A program made the position numbers and the translations under genes. Source: Lichenostomus cassidix (lineage: Eukaryota > Chordata > Aves > Passeriformes > Meliphagidae). From it: a DNA stretch of 64,000 nucleotides. The notes below the pieces were generated by a model. The model was not told the DNA's origin. It made no database searches and worked only from the letters and a program-made list of their open reading frames with translations. Positions within the stretch are counted from its first letter, which is position 1. Each line of letters starts with the position of its first letter. Where the stretch lies: contig CM039184.1 in NCBI GenBank assembly GCA_008360975.2, positions 55,456,797 to 55,520,796 on the forward strand. Reading direction: 5' to 3'. Of this stretch, positions 13,325 to 24,350 are shown piece after piece.

Positions 13325-13370
13325 TAATATGAACGTGGGCAAGGTTATAATATGAACATGGGCAAGGGAA
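13325..13370. repeat. 23-bp tandem duplication (two copies)
   Basis: TAATATGAACGTGGGCAAGG plus three bases (13325-13347) is followed directly by a near copy (13348-13370). The copies differ by a G/A change at the CpG in the middle and at the unit ends. It looks like a simple local duplication. The G/A difference is what methylated-CpG decay would produce. Confidence 0.85.
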
Positions 13371-16300
13371 GGTGAAAAACCACTTCTGCTTATAAACGAG
13401 GAAAATAAAATCCCAGCTGTTGAATTATTATGTTATATTTACTTGGTGTATAGTGAAAACTGGAAGAACTTACTTGTAAAGAGGAGCCAACTTTAGAAAT
13501 TATTTCAAAAGTAGAGTTTGGACATGGTAGACCAGAACAGCTGTTCAGAAGTCATTATGGTCCACTGTGCAAATTTTTCGTAGTTCAGTGCTTATTGGCT
13601 TAATAGAGTGCTCAGCAGGAATCCTTATGGTCCCCTCTATTAATCTTGCTGTCAGCCCTGCACAAATTCCATACTTAAAAAAATATCCCCAGCCCCACCC
13701 CCCAATCCCCCTACACTTACAGCATGTCAAGAATGCAGAGGGAGTCAGACCTACTCTTCTAAAAACAGAAGGAGGCTGCACAGTGAAGATATTGTGCATT
13801 GCAGGGGTAACAGGCACATTAAGAGGCACATTACTGTACTTGGCTTCCCCTCATTCCCTTTTCCTTTATCTAAAGGCCTTATTTTTTCTGACTCTCTGTT
13901 TTTTTTCACAGAACCAGAGTTTTCATCCCTTCTAAAGTGTAAGACATCTGTCCCTCATCACATTCCAAAACACAAGGGACACAGAGTTCTACTCTTCACT
14001 CATCCCTATCTCCATCTTCCACTCAAAATGATCATATAAGTAGAGCTTCTAGCCCCAAGGACTGACAGATATCTGCTTGATCTTTGTTTCCATGAAAGGC
14101 ATCTTTAAAAGGATTACTGCAGGAGGGGATATAATTTTTCCCTCTGCAGTTAAAGCAGAGTGTATTAACTTGTTTTTTAAGCTTTTGGAATGATATTTCC
14201 TAGGCAATGTCCACCTACAAGGCAGTGAGTACAGTTACCTCAAATAGCTAGAGGAAATGTTGCATTGAAATTGCATGGGATTTTTTCTAAAAATATCTTT
14301 GTTATCCACTATATGCAAAATAGATCCAGAAACATCATTAATTTTATGTTTTCCCTTCATTCCTGTGCATGATAAACTGTCAGAGAGTTTTTCTTCCAAT
14401 TTAAGTAAGCTTTGATTTATCTTTGAACTATCTTCCAGGCTGAGGTAAATTTTTCCTAATTGAACTGTAGTCCCTAGAAAAACTACAGAGAGGTGTTGAC
14501 ATGACCTTAATCACTGTGATTCTGATGGGTTTGTTTAGCATAACTGTTTGTTTTGGAATAGTGAATTCAGAGAAAAATTTGTACATATTGCACTCCACAA
14601 AGCACATGAAGGTCTGAAGGCTACATGCAGTAGTTATTGAAAAATACTTAACTTTCATCTGGGGTTGATCAGTCCTCTGTATGTAATACATATTAAACAT
14701 TTCAATCTAGCTCATTCTTCTGTACAAGCAGAACTTCGGTATCACTGCAGAGCTTTCTCATGGATCCTGCCCTGAAGTGCATCCTCTTTTGAGATTACTC
14801 TATGAAGAATGGTTATGATTACATGAATATTTCTCTCCCTCCCTTTTGACAATGCTTTTACTTACCAGAATCTTTCATGGGGCATCTATGTTGTGCATCT
14901 GAAAATGAGGCTGAATTTTCCATGTGTAGTAAACAGAGTGAATAAAGTAACAGACTACAGAATGCTATGTAAATTATTCACAGGATTTAGGATGTTTGGT
15001 TATGTCTTGAATTAATCAGTATGGTTTTAATTACACTTGTTACAAATGGAACACATTTTTTACTAAAGGATCAAGGAGCCAAATTTGAAGATAACAGACT
15101 TTTCACATGTTTTGTACCTTCTGTCATGACAGATCAAGCTATCATTCACTGCATGATGTGTATTACTCTTTTAACAGTAATGTTAGTTTTCTTCAGGGCA
15201 ATGTCATAACAAATAAATATAAAGCAAAAATGTGATGTCTTTATATCCTCAACATCTGAGGTGTGAGATCGCCTACATTAGCAACTGCCCTTGAGCTAAA
15301 CAAGATAGCCTGAAAATTCAGATCTCTAGAAGATTTTACTGTTGTTCTTATGGTTAAGAATTTACAGATAAACTGATGCCAACTTTTACTACATACGTAG
15401 CTTGGATTTTTTGGATTTTGTTCAACTTCTAAAAGCCTGTTTTGACAGCACAGATTTGTCTATGGGTAAAATAGCTTAAAAACAGGCAGAATGCAGTTTC
15501 CCTTGTAGCTGAAAATAACCTATCAGTTTGAACGGCACTCTGAAAGAATTATGAAAAAAACCATTAAGAGGCAGACATGGAGTTACTTGGAGTAAATGAG
15601 TATAGCTCTTTCAAATTCAAAGAAGCCACACTGATTTATACCAGATGAGGATCTGCCTATAATAAAATAAGTTTAAAATTTAAATATTTATACAACTGAG
15701 GTATTACAGAAAGTTTAAAAGTAAAATACTTTTCTTAATCTTTCCAGTCAAAGTTCCATGACTTTTTGTGGTTACTGGGCTATGTTTCCACCATGTTATA
15801 TTTTTAACCAAGTTACTGGCTCTTAATCTGCAGCAGGCCATCATGTACCTGTATCTGCATGTAAATCTGAGCTGAAAATATTAAGCTGAATAAAAATAGA
15901 GTTATTTCTTTTTCCAAAAATACTTTACAATTAACAAAAGATAATTGCCCTTGAATTACAAATACAAGGTGATAACTAAAAAGGTGAGGTTTGCTAACAT
16001 CTAACATCTGAGGAGTTGTCTGGTGTCAGCTAGGGTAGAGTGAAAGAATTGTCTACAAAAAAGCTAAAGAAATTTTAGTGCACTTATGTCCAACTGAAGG
16101 CTCTCCATAAATCTGATCTACTCACCCTTTCAGTTCTCCCTCTGGATAGTGCTCAGGTCTCAAGTCCTGTGGATTTCTTTTCCCAGACATGTTCTTGTAT
16201 TTATCAACAGCTTCCCTGAAGGCAATGGCTTAATTCTGTGTTGGAGTTCTTGTGTGTAAACTAAAGATATTTTAATGAAAACTTCTAGATTAAAGGTGTT

Positions 16301-17194
16301 TCGTTGAGGCTTTCTAACTACGGTCTTGTGTCGTGGTCCAAGGATACCTCAAGGAACATAAGATCCAGTAGTGTTAATATTTTGTACAGTTCTTTGTGCT
16401 GATCCATAGCCCAGATGTTCCAGCAGAAGTTATCTGGAAGCCAATACTCTGCTTGGGACCATTTGGGGTTTTTTTTAAGTACAAAAAAAATTAGTCCAGT
16501 TGTCCACCTGGAATAATGAAAAGAATTCCCCCTCTTCCAGGAAAACAGCTCAGCTTAGTTTACTGATCTTGCAGGAAAAAAAAAAAAGTAAATCCTCTGA
16601 ATTTTCACTGTGCCTTCTGATTTTGGAAACACTTAGTACATACTGCCTGTTCAGCCAGTTGTCCAAGAGTTATTAGAAGTGTCTGGTGTTTCTTTACACA
16701 GGTAAGTAAATTACTGAGTTTCAGAAAGTTAAAAGGTGGTTTAGCATTTCTGGAATGTCAGCTGTTTAGTCTTTGCTTTTTCTTACAGGAAGCATACATA
16801 AGGAATTCTCCATTGCAGACTCATTTCCAGGGCTCACTTTCTCATACCAATATGCTTGTACATTAGCTGCACATCTGGAGCTGTTGATCCTTGATTTTTA
16901 TATGAGTTGAACGAGTTACTTAAATGAGCATGCACTTTTCAATGGTCTTTTGGGTCATTATGTAGGCTACCCACCTTAGTCACACAATAACCGAACCCTC
17001 ATATATTTTAGTTAAAATTTCCCTTTGTAATTCAGACTAATCATTGCTAATTTGACTTTCCAGATGTTTTACTTGGCATAAGTTTATTTTAAAAATTTTT
17101 TCAGTAAAAATATCTCTGATTTGAACCATCCAGGTCCACTAATTACAGATATATCTGGAATCAGAACGTTACTTCCCCACAGTAACATCAGTGA
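13371..17194. other. Unique AT-rich DNA, no gene seen
   Basis: The longest open frame touching this stretch is 122 codons at 13567-13935 on the plus strand. It overlaps a 94-codon minus-strand frame, and neither resembles a known protein. A good acceptor-like sequence (pyrimidine tract and TTACAG) ends at about 16789, but the frames beyond it are short and lack an obvious donor. No repeat family was recognised. Confidence 0.6.
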
Positions 17195-17212
17195 ATATAT
17201 ATATATATATAT
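17195..17212. repeat. (AT)9 microsatellite
   Basis: Nine uninterrupted AT units in an AT-rich context. Confidence 0.9.
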
Positions 17213-17844
17213 GCTTGTTTCAGTAGAAATACATGTAGATGAAAAAATAAAGCTTTATCTATAAATATAAAAATTGAAATAGCTATAGAAACCCCCCTCT
17301 TCCCTAAAAAAAATAAGTGCTTTTGTCCTCTTTAAATACTAGCTTCAGAGTTATTATTCAAGGTAAGACACATGAGAAAATAAACTGTGTATATGTTCAT
17401 AATTTTATCATGTAAAACATTCCTTGAATTCTCTAAAATGCAGTGGAGTTCAAAATTGCTATTACATACAGAATAAAAATGTTTGACATGTTCAGTACAG
17501 CGCATTTTTTGTGAAGGAGATATTTTGATCATATCAAAAGATTATGGCCTGAAGTTTAACACCTCAAGCATACAAGGCAAATGTCTATTTTAAATTTACT
17601 CTATATTTTGCCTCTCATGGTTTTTGATATATTTGTTCTCACTTATACAATTTAATCAGATATTACTTTATTAGCCTATGAATTTATTTTCCATTAATAA
17701 AGAAAGAATAAGCAATGTGCTAGTGAAATTAATATATTATACCAGTTTGGGAGAAAATTATTTTAGATTACTGTCACAGTAGTTCATGATTTTTTTTTTA
17801 TGATTCCTTCTGTTTTACCCACAGGTGCCCAGAAAAGCCTAATC
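17213..17844. other. Unique AT-rich DNA, no gene seen
   Basis: Very AT-rich. It contains only a 66-codon minus-strand frame at 17332-17532 with no recognisable features. Confidence 0.6.
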
Positions 17845-17862
17845 ATATATATATATATATAT
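17845..17862. repeat. (AT)9 microsatellite
   Basis: A second AT array of the same length as the one about 650 bases upstream. The two flanks are not similar, so it is not a segmental copy. Confidence 0.9.
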
Positions 17863-20835
17863 GAAACTTATCTGATGATAATAATATTTTATTATACTGT
17901 CATTTTCAAACTACTACTCTGTAAGGTTAACCTTCTCCCTGTTAGAGGATCATGTAAAATTGCTGCAATAATGGTGAATGGTAACTGCTAAGTTACCTTT
18001 ATCAGTGCTGGGAGCCCTTAAGTGTGACACCTGAAGATGAGAGAAGAAAATACATTAAAAAAGCTGAATATACCTCAACTAAATGGTACAGTAGCAGCTC
18101 GTAGTGTAACAGACTGCCACAAGCAGTCAGGCCACACACAGTTAGGCAAACAACAAAAATTATGAGTGAAAGGGAGTCTTGGGCTTTGTCCTGAGAGATA
18201 CTGCAGCTAAACTTTGGCAGAAAATATTTGGGAAAGAATATCAATGATGCTCACCCCAAGAGCAAAAGGCCTCAGCAGCCAGCCTCTCAGGTTATATCCC
18301 AGGGTGCTCAATACTCCATTCTACCAAACTCCAGCTGTTGTGATCAGAAACCAAGGAACAGGTGTCCCTCCCTGGAAGGAAGGGTCAGGGCTCATGGGAA
18401 AAGGGGAACGAGGAGATTTTATAAGGCAAATGCATGGAGTCAAACTAACAGCTGAAGAGACGATGTTACAGGTAGGAAGAGCTCACAGAAAGTGAATAGA
18501 TGACATAAGAATGTTTTCAAATGAGTGATGTTAAATCTGTGTGTGGCTAGAAAGAGATATCATTTTTAAAGGAAGATATCTCAATAGGATTATTTGTGTG
18601 TCCTGTGTATGAATAAGAGACTGTCATACCATGGGAATGGAAAAGGAGAAAAATATTTCTATCTCAGATATTCAGGTTTAATCCAGGCTTATGTTGAGGT
18701 TATACTTAGAAAAAAAGGCCAGACCTTGCTGAAATTTACTTCAAAATACGTGAGCATTTACAGCCCTAAATGGCTTCTCTAACATTTGCAGAACCATTAT
18801 GTCTTGAAAGCTTTTATTCAGTTTTTTTCTCTTTTTTCTCTTCTGAACTTTCCTGGGTTTGTTTTTTTTATCATTTTTTCCTTATCATCTATAATACTTG
18901 TCAACATTTATGACCTTAAAATACAGAATAGCTTCAGGCAGAATTAATTTAGTCATGATACTTCTATGCTGAAGCAAATCACCAGTAAAATTAACACTCA
19001 TTAAAACCAAAAGTGTTTAAAATCTAATATCTCATTGCAAAACTGTCCATTTACGAAAACTCAATTAAAATGCAATTAGCTTTATAAGTGATGTATATAA
19101 TATCCAAGAAGGTCAATTGCTCTGCACTTTATAACTCTAATTTGTTTTCAGATTATCTAGTTCAAGAAAATTTAGAATGGCTTTTAAACTTTTCACTTTC
19201 AGTATTTATTATCAACTGTTGCCTTTACTTAAGCACTTTTATTAAAAAGGAAAATATTAATAACTCACTATAAATAATTATGCATTTATTTTTCTGTTTT
19301 TTATGATAGCCACCAATGGTAGAATTTCTTGTAATAAACAACCCTCTTTAAAGAAAACCCTTACTTTCAAAGACATTGAAGTAGTTATTTTAATCTACAT
19401 AAATCAGCATGTTCTAACTTTCAAAGATGCAATCAAACTGTAAATAGCCATCAATAGGAGGGCAGACACCTGTTTGATAGTATGATGAATTGCTTCTCTC
19501 TAGGTAGCTTTTTCTCTTTGCTGACCTGTGGAAGATCTGGATGGTTAGCTGAGATGGATGCCCACATTCCACATCTCTTACATGATCTGATAGCATGAGG
19601 CACAATTAATTATATATAGTAATTTGATTTGGATTTGGAGAGTATTGGCTATATTATAAATCTTTTGTACTAACTCCTGATAGCAAAAAGATCAATTTTC
19701 AAACATTTGTTATGTTGATAAAAGTACAACAGAAATCTGTATCAAAAGCCAGTGTAACCAATTTGCTTCTCATATACATTAATTAAAAATTATGAACCAC
19801 CTTGAGGAAGAAACTAAATTCTCAGCTATCTCTTCAATGAGACTTCAGTGTAAACTATTTAGCATCATTATTTCCCTCCTGTTCATGTTACCAGGGTTTG
19901 TTTCTTCCTAGTGACTGGTGGGCTGAAAAGATAGTCTCTCTTCATTTGATATGCATATTTGAACTTGCTACTTCTGAAGTACGTAAGAAACAAGGTTTCT
20001 GTTCTTCTGCCTTTCTGTATTCTGATAAAACATCACCTTCTACATCTACAAGTAGTTCTATCAGTTTAGAATTTGTCTTGCTCCTATTATGTTTAAACTA
20101 CTTTATATATTTCATACAGTCCATTCTCTTTTTTTCATTTGTATGAACACATCTCCATTGCTCTTTTTTTCCCCTTTCAATTGCTTTTTGCTCCTATCAA
20201 GTCAGCAAAGTTTTAACAAAAATAGTCTTTAATTTTGAATTAGGTTAGGTTTTGGAATTTTTTAAATTATTTTCAAATATTCTAGTGATTTAAAAAATGA
20301 ATCAAAAATATTTTTTTGTTGGCACTAAATATTCTTGTTTCTTAGGCAGTGATTGTAGATATTATATTTTATTTACACTCAGAAATTACATCAAAGAAAT
20401 AGTACCTAGCAGGTAACTATCAGCTTTCTAAAAAGCTTTTTAATAAAGCAAAAATTGGTGTATTTTCTGACTTCGCTGCTCATTTTTATCAGGGAAACAT
20501 CAGGGAAAAATTACCCTCTGGCCTTATGTCTGCTAAATTATAATTACAGAGCAAGCCAGACATTGTCAGGCTTGGAAGAATTTAAATTCTCCTTGTTTGA
20601 AAACAGATTTTTTCTCTAAAAACATGGGACAAGTTATTTGGTAGTTTCAGGGATAAGCATGAATTTTCATGTGAATGTACTTTGTTATGGAATGATTGAA
20701 CCTGTGTGAAACTATTTTGGATGCTTGGGCTTTTAATGTTTACATACCCTTATGATGATTGAGATAAAAGTATCTTAGGAAGTAGGGTTATGTAGGTTTA
20801 TATAAATATATATAAAATTTTATTTTAACTTAAAT
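17863..20835. other. Unique AT-rich DNA, no gene seen
   Basis: No exon or interspersed repeat was recognised. Part of 18230-18480 is richer in GC and supports 75- and 93-codon plus-strand frames that overlap each other and show no family features. The 20461-20600 part has enhancer-like texture: an 11-bp tandem repeat (ATCAGGGAAAC/ATCAGGGAAAA, 20488-20509) and an AATTATAATTA homeodomain-type core near 20536. Confidence 0.55.
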
Positions 20836-20839
20836 CGTA

Positions 20840-21170
20840 TAGTTGTGGCTAGGCTTGTCCCATATCCAACACATCTGGATGGCAGCCCAGGCTCAGCCAC
20901 GGGTTCTGCATGTGCTCTGGAGCAGGATGGAGGCGGCAGTGTGGACTCTCCAGCCCTGGGCAGCACAAGCATGCCCAAGAAGGAAGCACCAGCTGCTCAG
21001 GGAGTGTTCCCTGTCACCTCTCGCCGCGGTGTCAGTCATCTGACCACTCCATCACTCAGTGCCCAAGCAGCCTGAGCCTCTGGGGGTTGTAACCTGAGCA
21101 CAGGGAAAGCCAGGGTTGTGTCATTCGAGGGTAGGATTGGGGCAGTGTACCTCCTTACTCTTCTTCACAG
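20840..21170. other. GC-rich island of unknown origin
   Basis: About 330 bases are clearly GC-richer than the AT-rich DNA on both sides. They include CCGCGG at 21024-21029, a type of site otherwise nearly absent from this window. Plus-strand frames of 60 to 76 codons overlap here in all three phases. None is recognisable, and three open phases suggest composition rather than coding. It could be a fragment of an unrecognised transposable element or LTR, a degraded CpG-rich regulatory element, or a non-coding exon. Sharp changes in composition at both edges favour an insertion. Confidence 0.5.
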
Positions 21171-22320
21171 ACACAACATATTCATAATCTACCTATATGC
21201 AATGAAATGGAAAACATTGCTGAAATGTAGAACTTGTTTGTCTTTAATGACTTCAATTTTCTAATAAGATAGGTGTTTTTCTGTTTGGGGTTTTTTTATT
21301 CCCCCCCTCACCCAGTTTCTCATGGAAAAGTTAAGGGGAAAAAAAAAGAGAGAAAAAAAACAGAGCCTCGTTTAAAAACAGATGTATCGAAATTCATGAA
21401 TAAATTTGTGCCTAGTTTTTTAATAAGAAAAGTACTGCTTGTGCAAAAAAACAAGCTTGACCCAATCAGAAAATTAAGACATACGTAAACAAAAATCCTG
21501 TAAGTGTTTATTACCTTCTAATCTGCATAGATAAGTACTCTCATGGAAGGTCATAAATACTGAAGAACTTCAAGATTATTTTTCTAGTCTTGTATTTATT
21601 TTATCATTATTATTTTTCAATGGTCTGGACAAATAGAAGTAGATATCAAACACATTTTTGTAATCTTTAATTAGTATCAAAGCAAGCCCAGGGCGTGACT
21701 AGTTTTTAAGGGGAAAGCCCATTATGAGTAAGTCTAGATCTATTTGTGCACTTGTGCCTGAAGTCAAAGTTGACAGTTTATTGCAGTGGTGGTATGTACA
21801 TAAAATTTAGAATCACAACCCCAGAAAAAGAGTGTTGGCTTAAACAGATCAGAAGTTCAGTTTTTTATTCCAGTTGACTAATGCCCTTGGAAGATAACTT
21901 CATGGTTGTTTTATTTGATGATAAATTTGTAGGAGTCATTGCCTGTAGGAATGTGGTACATGAGAGGAATATGGACAGAAATAAAATCCAAGCAGAACAA
22001 AAGGTCCACAGAGGGACCTCTCTGACAGTTAAACCCCCTTGTTGATTGATGTAGCATTTAGTCTCTTCTGTTAGGAGATTTGTACTTGGGCACTCTGTTT
22101 TACTGTTATCTTGTTACACCAGCTTCTAGGGAAAAAAAATAGTCTCCTTACTATGTAACTTGGCAAAAGAAAGGAAATGGTTAAAGCCATGTGCTCACAA
22201 TATCTGCATGAAAATTCTGGTGAGTGTCATGAAGAGTGAACCTTACATATTCATAGTACTTTTCCAAGAATAAGGTACTTCATGCAGTAGCTAAATATGG
22301 GACGATCCCATATGCTTTTC
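21171..22320. other. Unique AT-rich DNA, no gene seen
   Basis: Includes a G4T7 low-complexity tract at 21287-21297, followed directly by a C7 run. No coding signal was found. Confidence 0.6.
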
Positions 22321-22342
22321 TATTATTATTATTATTATTATT
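22321..22342. repeat. (TAT)7 microsatellite
   Basis: Seven TAT units, interrupted afterwards by TACTATTG. Confidence 0.9.
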
Positions 22343-23920
22343 ACTATTGTGACTGATGATTATCACACATTAATATAGAAATGGGGTTTGGATGTCATTG
22401 CAGAAGTTCAAAAGAAAAAGCATTTCAAACAATAGGCTGTATGACCTTTGGATTTTAGATAAGTGGAAATAGAGAATTTATCATATTTCCTCTGTAATTG
22501 TACATTTGATAGAAAATATGCATGGAATTAAAAAGGACATCAGCTAAAAATATATTCACATGCTTGTGAAGGGTAATTAAAACTGATAATATGACCTGAC
22601 TGGAAAAGGGAGGACAGGGTGCATGCATGAAAATTAATGGAATATTTAAGTAGGGTTTTTTTAAGTGCTGAACTAGATTCTATTTTTTAATCATTTTTAA
22701 TCTATTCTATAAAATTCTCTACTGGTACCAAACTCATTTTATGTTTTTTTTTTTAAAGATGGGTTGGTCCTGGGTAGCAGGAGTAGGATTTTACAATTGT
22801 TTCTATTTTTCTATTATTTTAATTTAGTATTTAATAACCACCAAATATTTGAATAAAGGAAAACAGGCATTCAGTCTGAGGTGTGATTGTTGAAGGGACA
22901 GAGGTCATCTGAACCTTTAAACTTCCCAAATATTTTTAAGCAGTTGTAAGGAACTATGTAAAATGTCCTGAGTAATTTTATTCTCTTCATTTTGGCAGTA
23001 CTTTGTAGAATCAAGGACCGTCAAGAAATGATGTGTGTGCACTGTGGTGCAGGACATCACCCTTGAGAAAGGACAGCAACTGGCAATGTGCCAGATCAAA
23101 ACAGACATTTGGAATGAAACAGGTTTCACTCAAACACAAAACATCCTTTCCTTTGGATACAAATGTGATAATTCTAAGAACTCTTGTTTCTAATACTCTT
23201 CAACCCCTTGCAAGATAAACCCTGGAAAGAGTGAAAAGGAGATCCCATGATCTCCCATGCCCAGAGCTCATGGCAGTTTTCAACAAATTCATGTGGAGAC
23301 AGAAGAAATATAAAGGAAGAAAGACAAGTGACAATTTAAAAAAAGCATTTAAGCCTTTAACAGGATTTGTGAGTGTTGTTCTTTTTACATATATGGGAAA
23401 GGATAGCCAGATACTGGTACCATAAAGGTACGAATAAATACGCAGTGAATATCCACTTGACTGGTTTCGAAACATATTTGATCTGGGAAATCAGGATGGT
23501 AGTTGAACGACAGAGAAATATACACACTCTAATATGGAATTTGGAATTCACTCATATTGTCCCTCCTAATCACACAGCCTAAAATCCCTGAGCATAAAAG
23601 CAAAAATCTGATCAAAATTAAAATTAAATTTACCCTTAATCCTTTTTGTGTCAGGAAAGATCTCCACTCCTTGCTCACCATGAGAATGATAGCAAGGCAG
23701 GCGATGCCCTTTCAAAATCCAAAGTCCCTTTGCCTTTGAGGCTTATTTTGTGTCAAAAATTGATAAGCTTCCTTGATTCCTTTTTGTGCTTTGCTGTTGA
23801 ATTTCTTCCATTCTGTCAAAGCTCTTTGCTTACAGTTTCAGGGCTTTCAAGCCTCATAATGACCTTTCTAGTTGACCCTGACCCATTCTTCATGTTACCA
23901 TGATGTAATGTCATAATGCT
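22343..23920. other. Unique DNA, no gene seen
   Basis: Several overlapping frames of 60 to 91 codons lie on both strands between 22917 and 23903. The two-strand overlap and lack of domains argue against coding. No interspersed repeat was recognised. Confidence 0.55.
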
Positions 23921-23929
23921 TCCATGAAG

Positions 23930-24350
23930 TACAGTCCCTGAAGGGGTTAATGTTCCCCTGCTACTCAGCTGTTAGTTTCTTTTGAATTTTCCCCTGGACT
24001 GTCACAAAGGATAACAGAGATGTAATAAAAAGGTCACACAGGTGCTCCCACAGAACATGTTATCAAGTCCTAGCAGTGAAGGAACGTGAGCAAGCCTATT
24101 TGAATGAACAATGATGAAACAATAAAAGGAAAGCTGAATTACAGGCAGCAGGCAGGTTTGCACTAAAAGAGTAAACAGGATTTACTGTATGCAAGGAGTC
24201 TGAAAAATTACACTCATTAACCATGTATCAAGTAAATCGATAATACCATTATGTGTTACAATGAGAATTAGCTTCAACAGCTATTTCATACAACTCAGCA
24301 GGGACTCACAGCTAATTCAATTCTACCATGTTGTATTCACACTAATATTC
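23930..24350. promoter_or_regulatory. Candidate conserved enhancer-like element
   Basis: Inference from sequence texture: dense, non-repetitive transcription-factor-type cores. There are two AACAAT (SOX-type) sites at 24108-24113 and 24118-24123, CATTAACC and ATCGATAATACCATTATG around 24213-24253, and GAATTAGC and AGCTAATTCAATT cores at 24264-24321. There is no coding frame of note at the core. Such clusters are typical of conserved developmental enhancers in bird gene deserts, but conservation cannot be tested here. Confidence 0.2.

Noticed and set aside
13567..13935. 122-codon plus-strand frame overlapped by a 94-codon minus-strand frame
   Set aside because: No domain, and open on both strands because of low stop-codon density in a C-rich patch.
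16770..16900. Acceptor-like pyrimidine tract with TTACAG at about 16789 followed by open phases
   Set aside because: The frames beyond are short and unrecognised, with no donor or partner exon.
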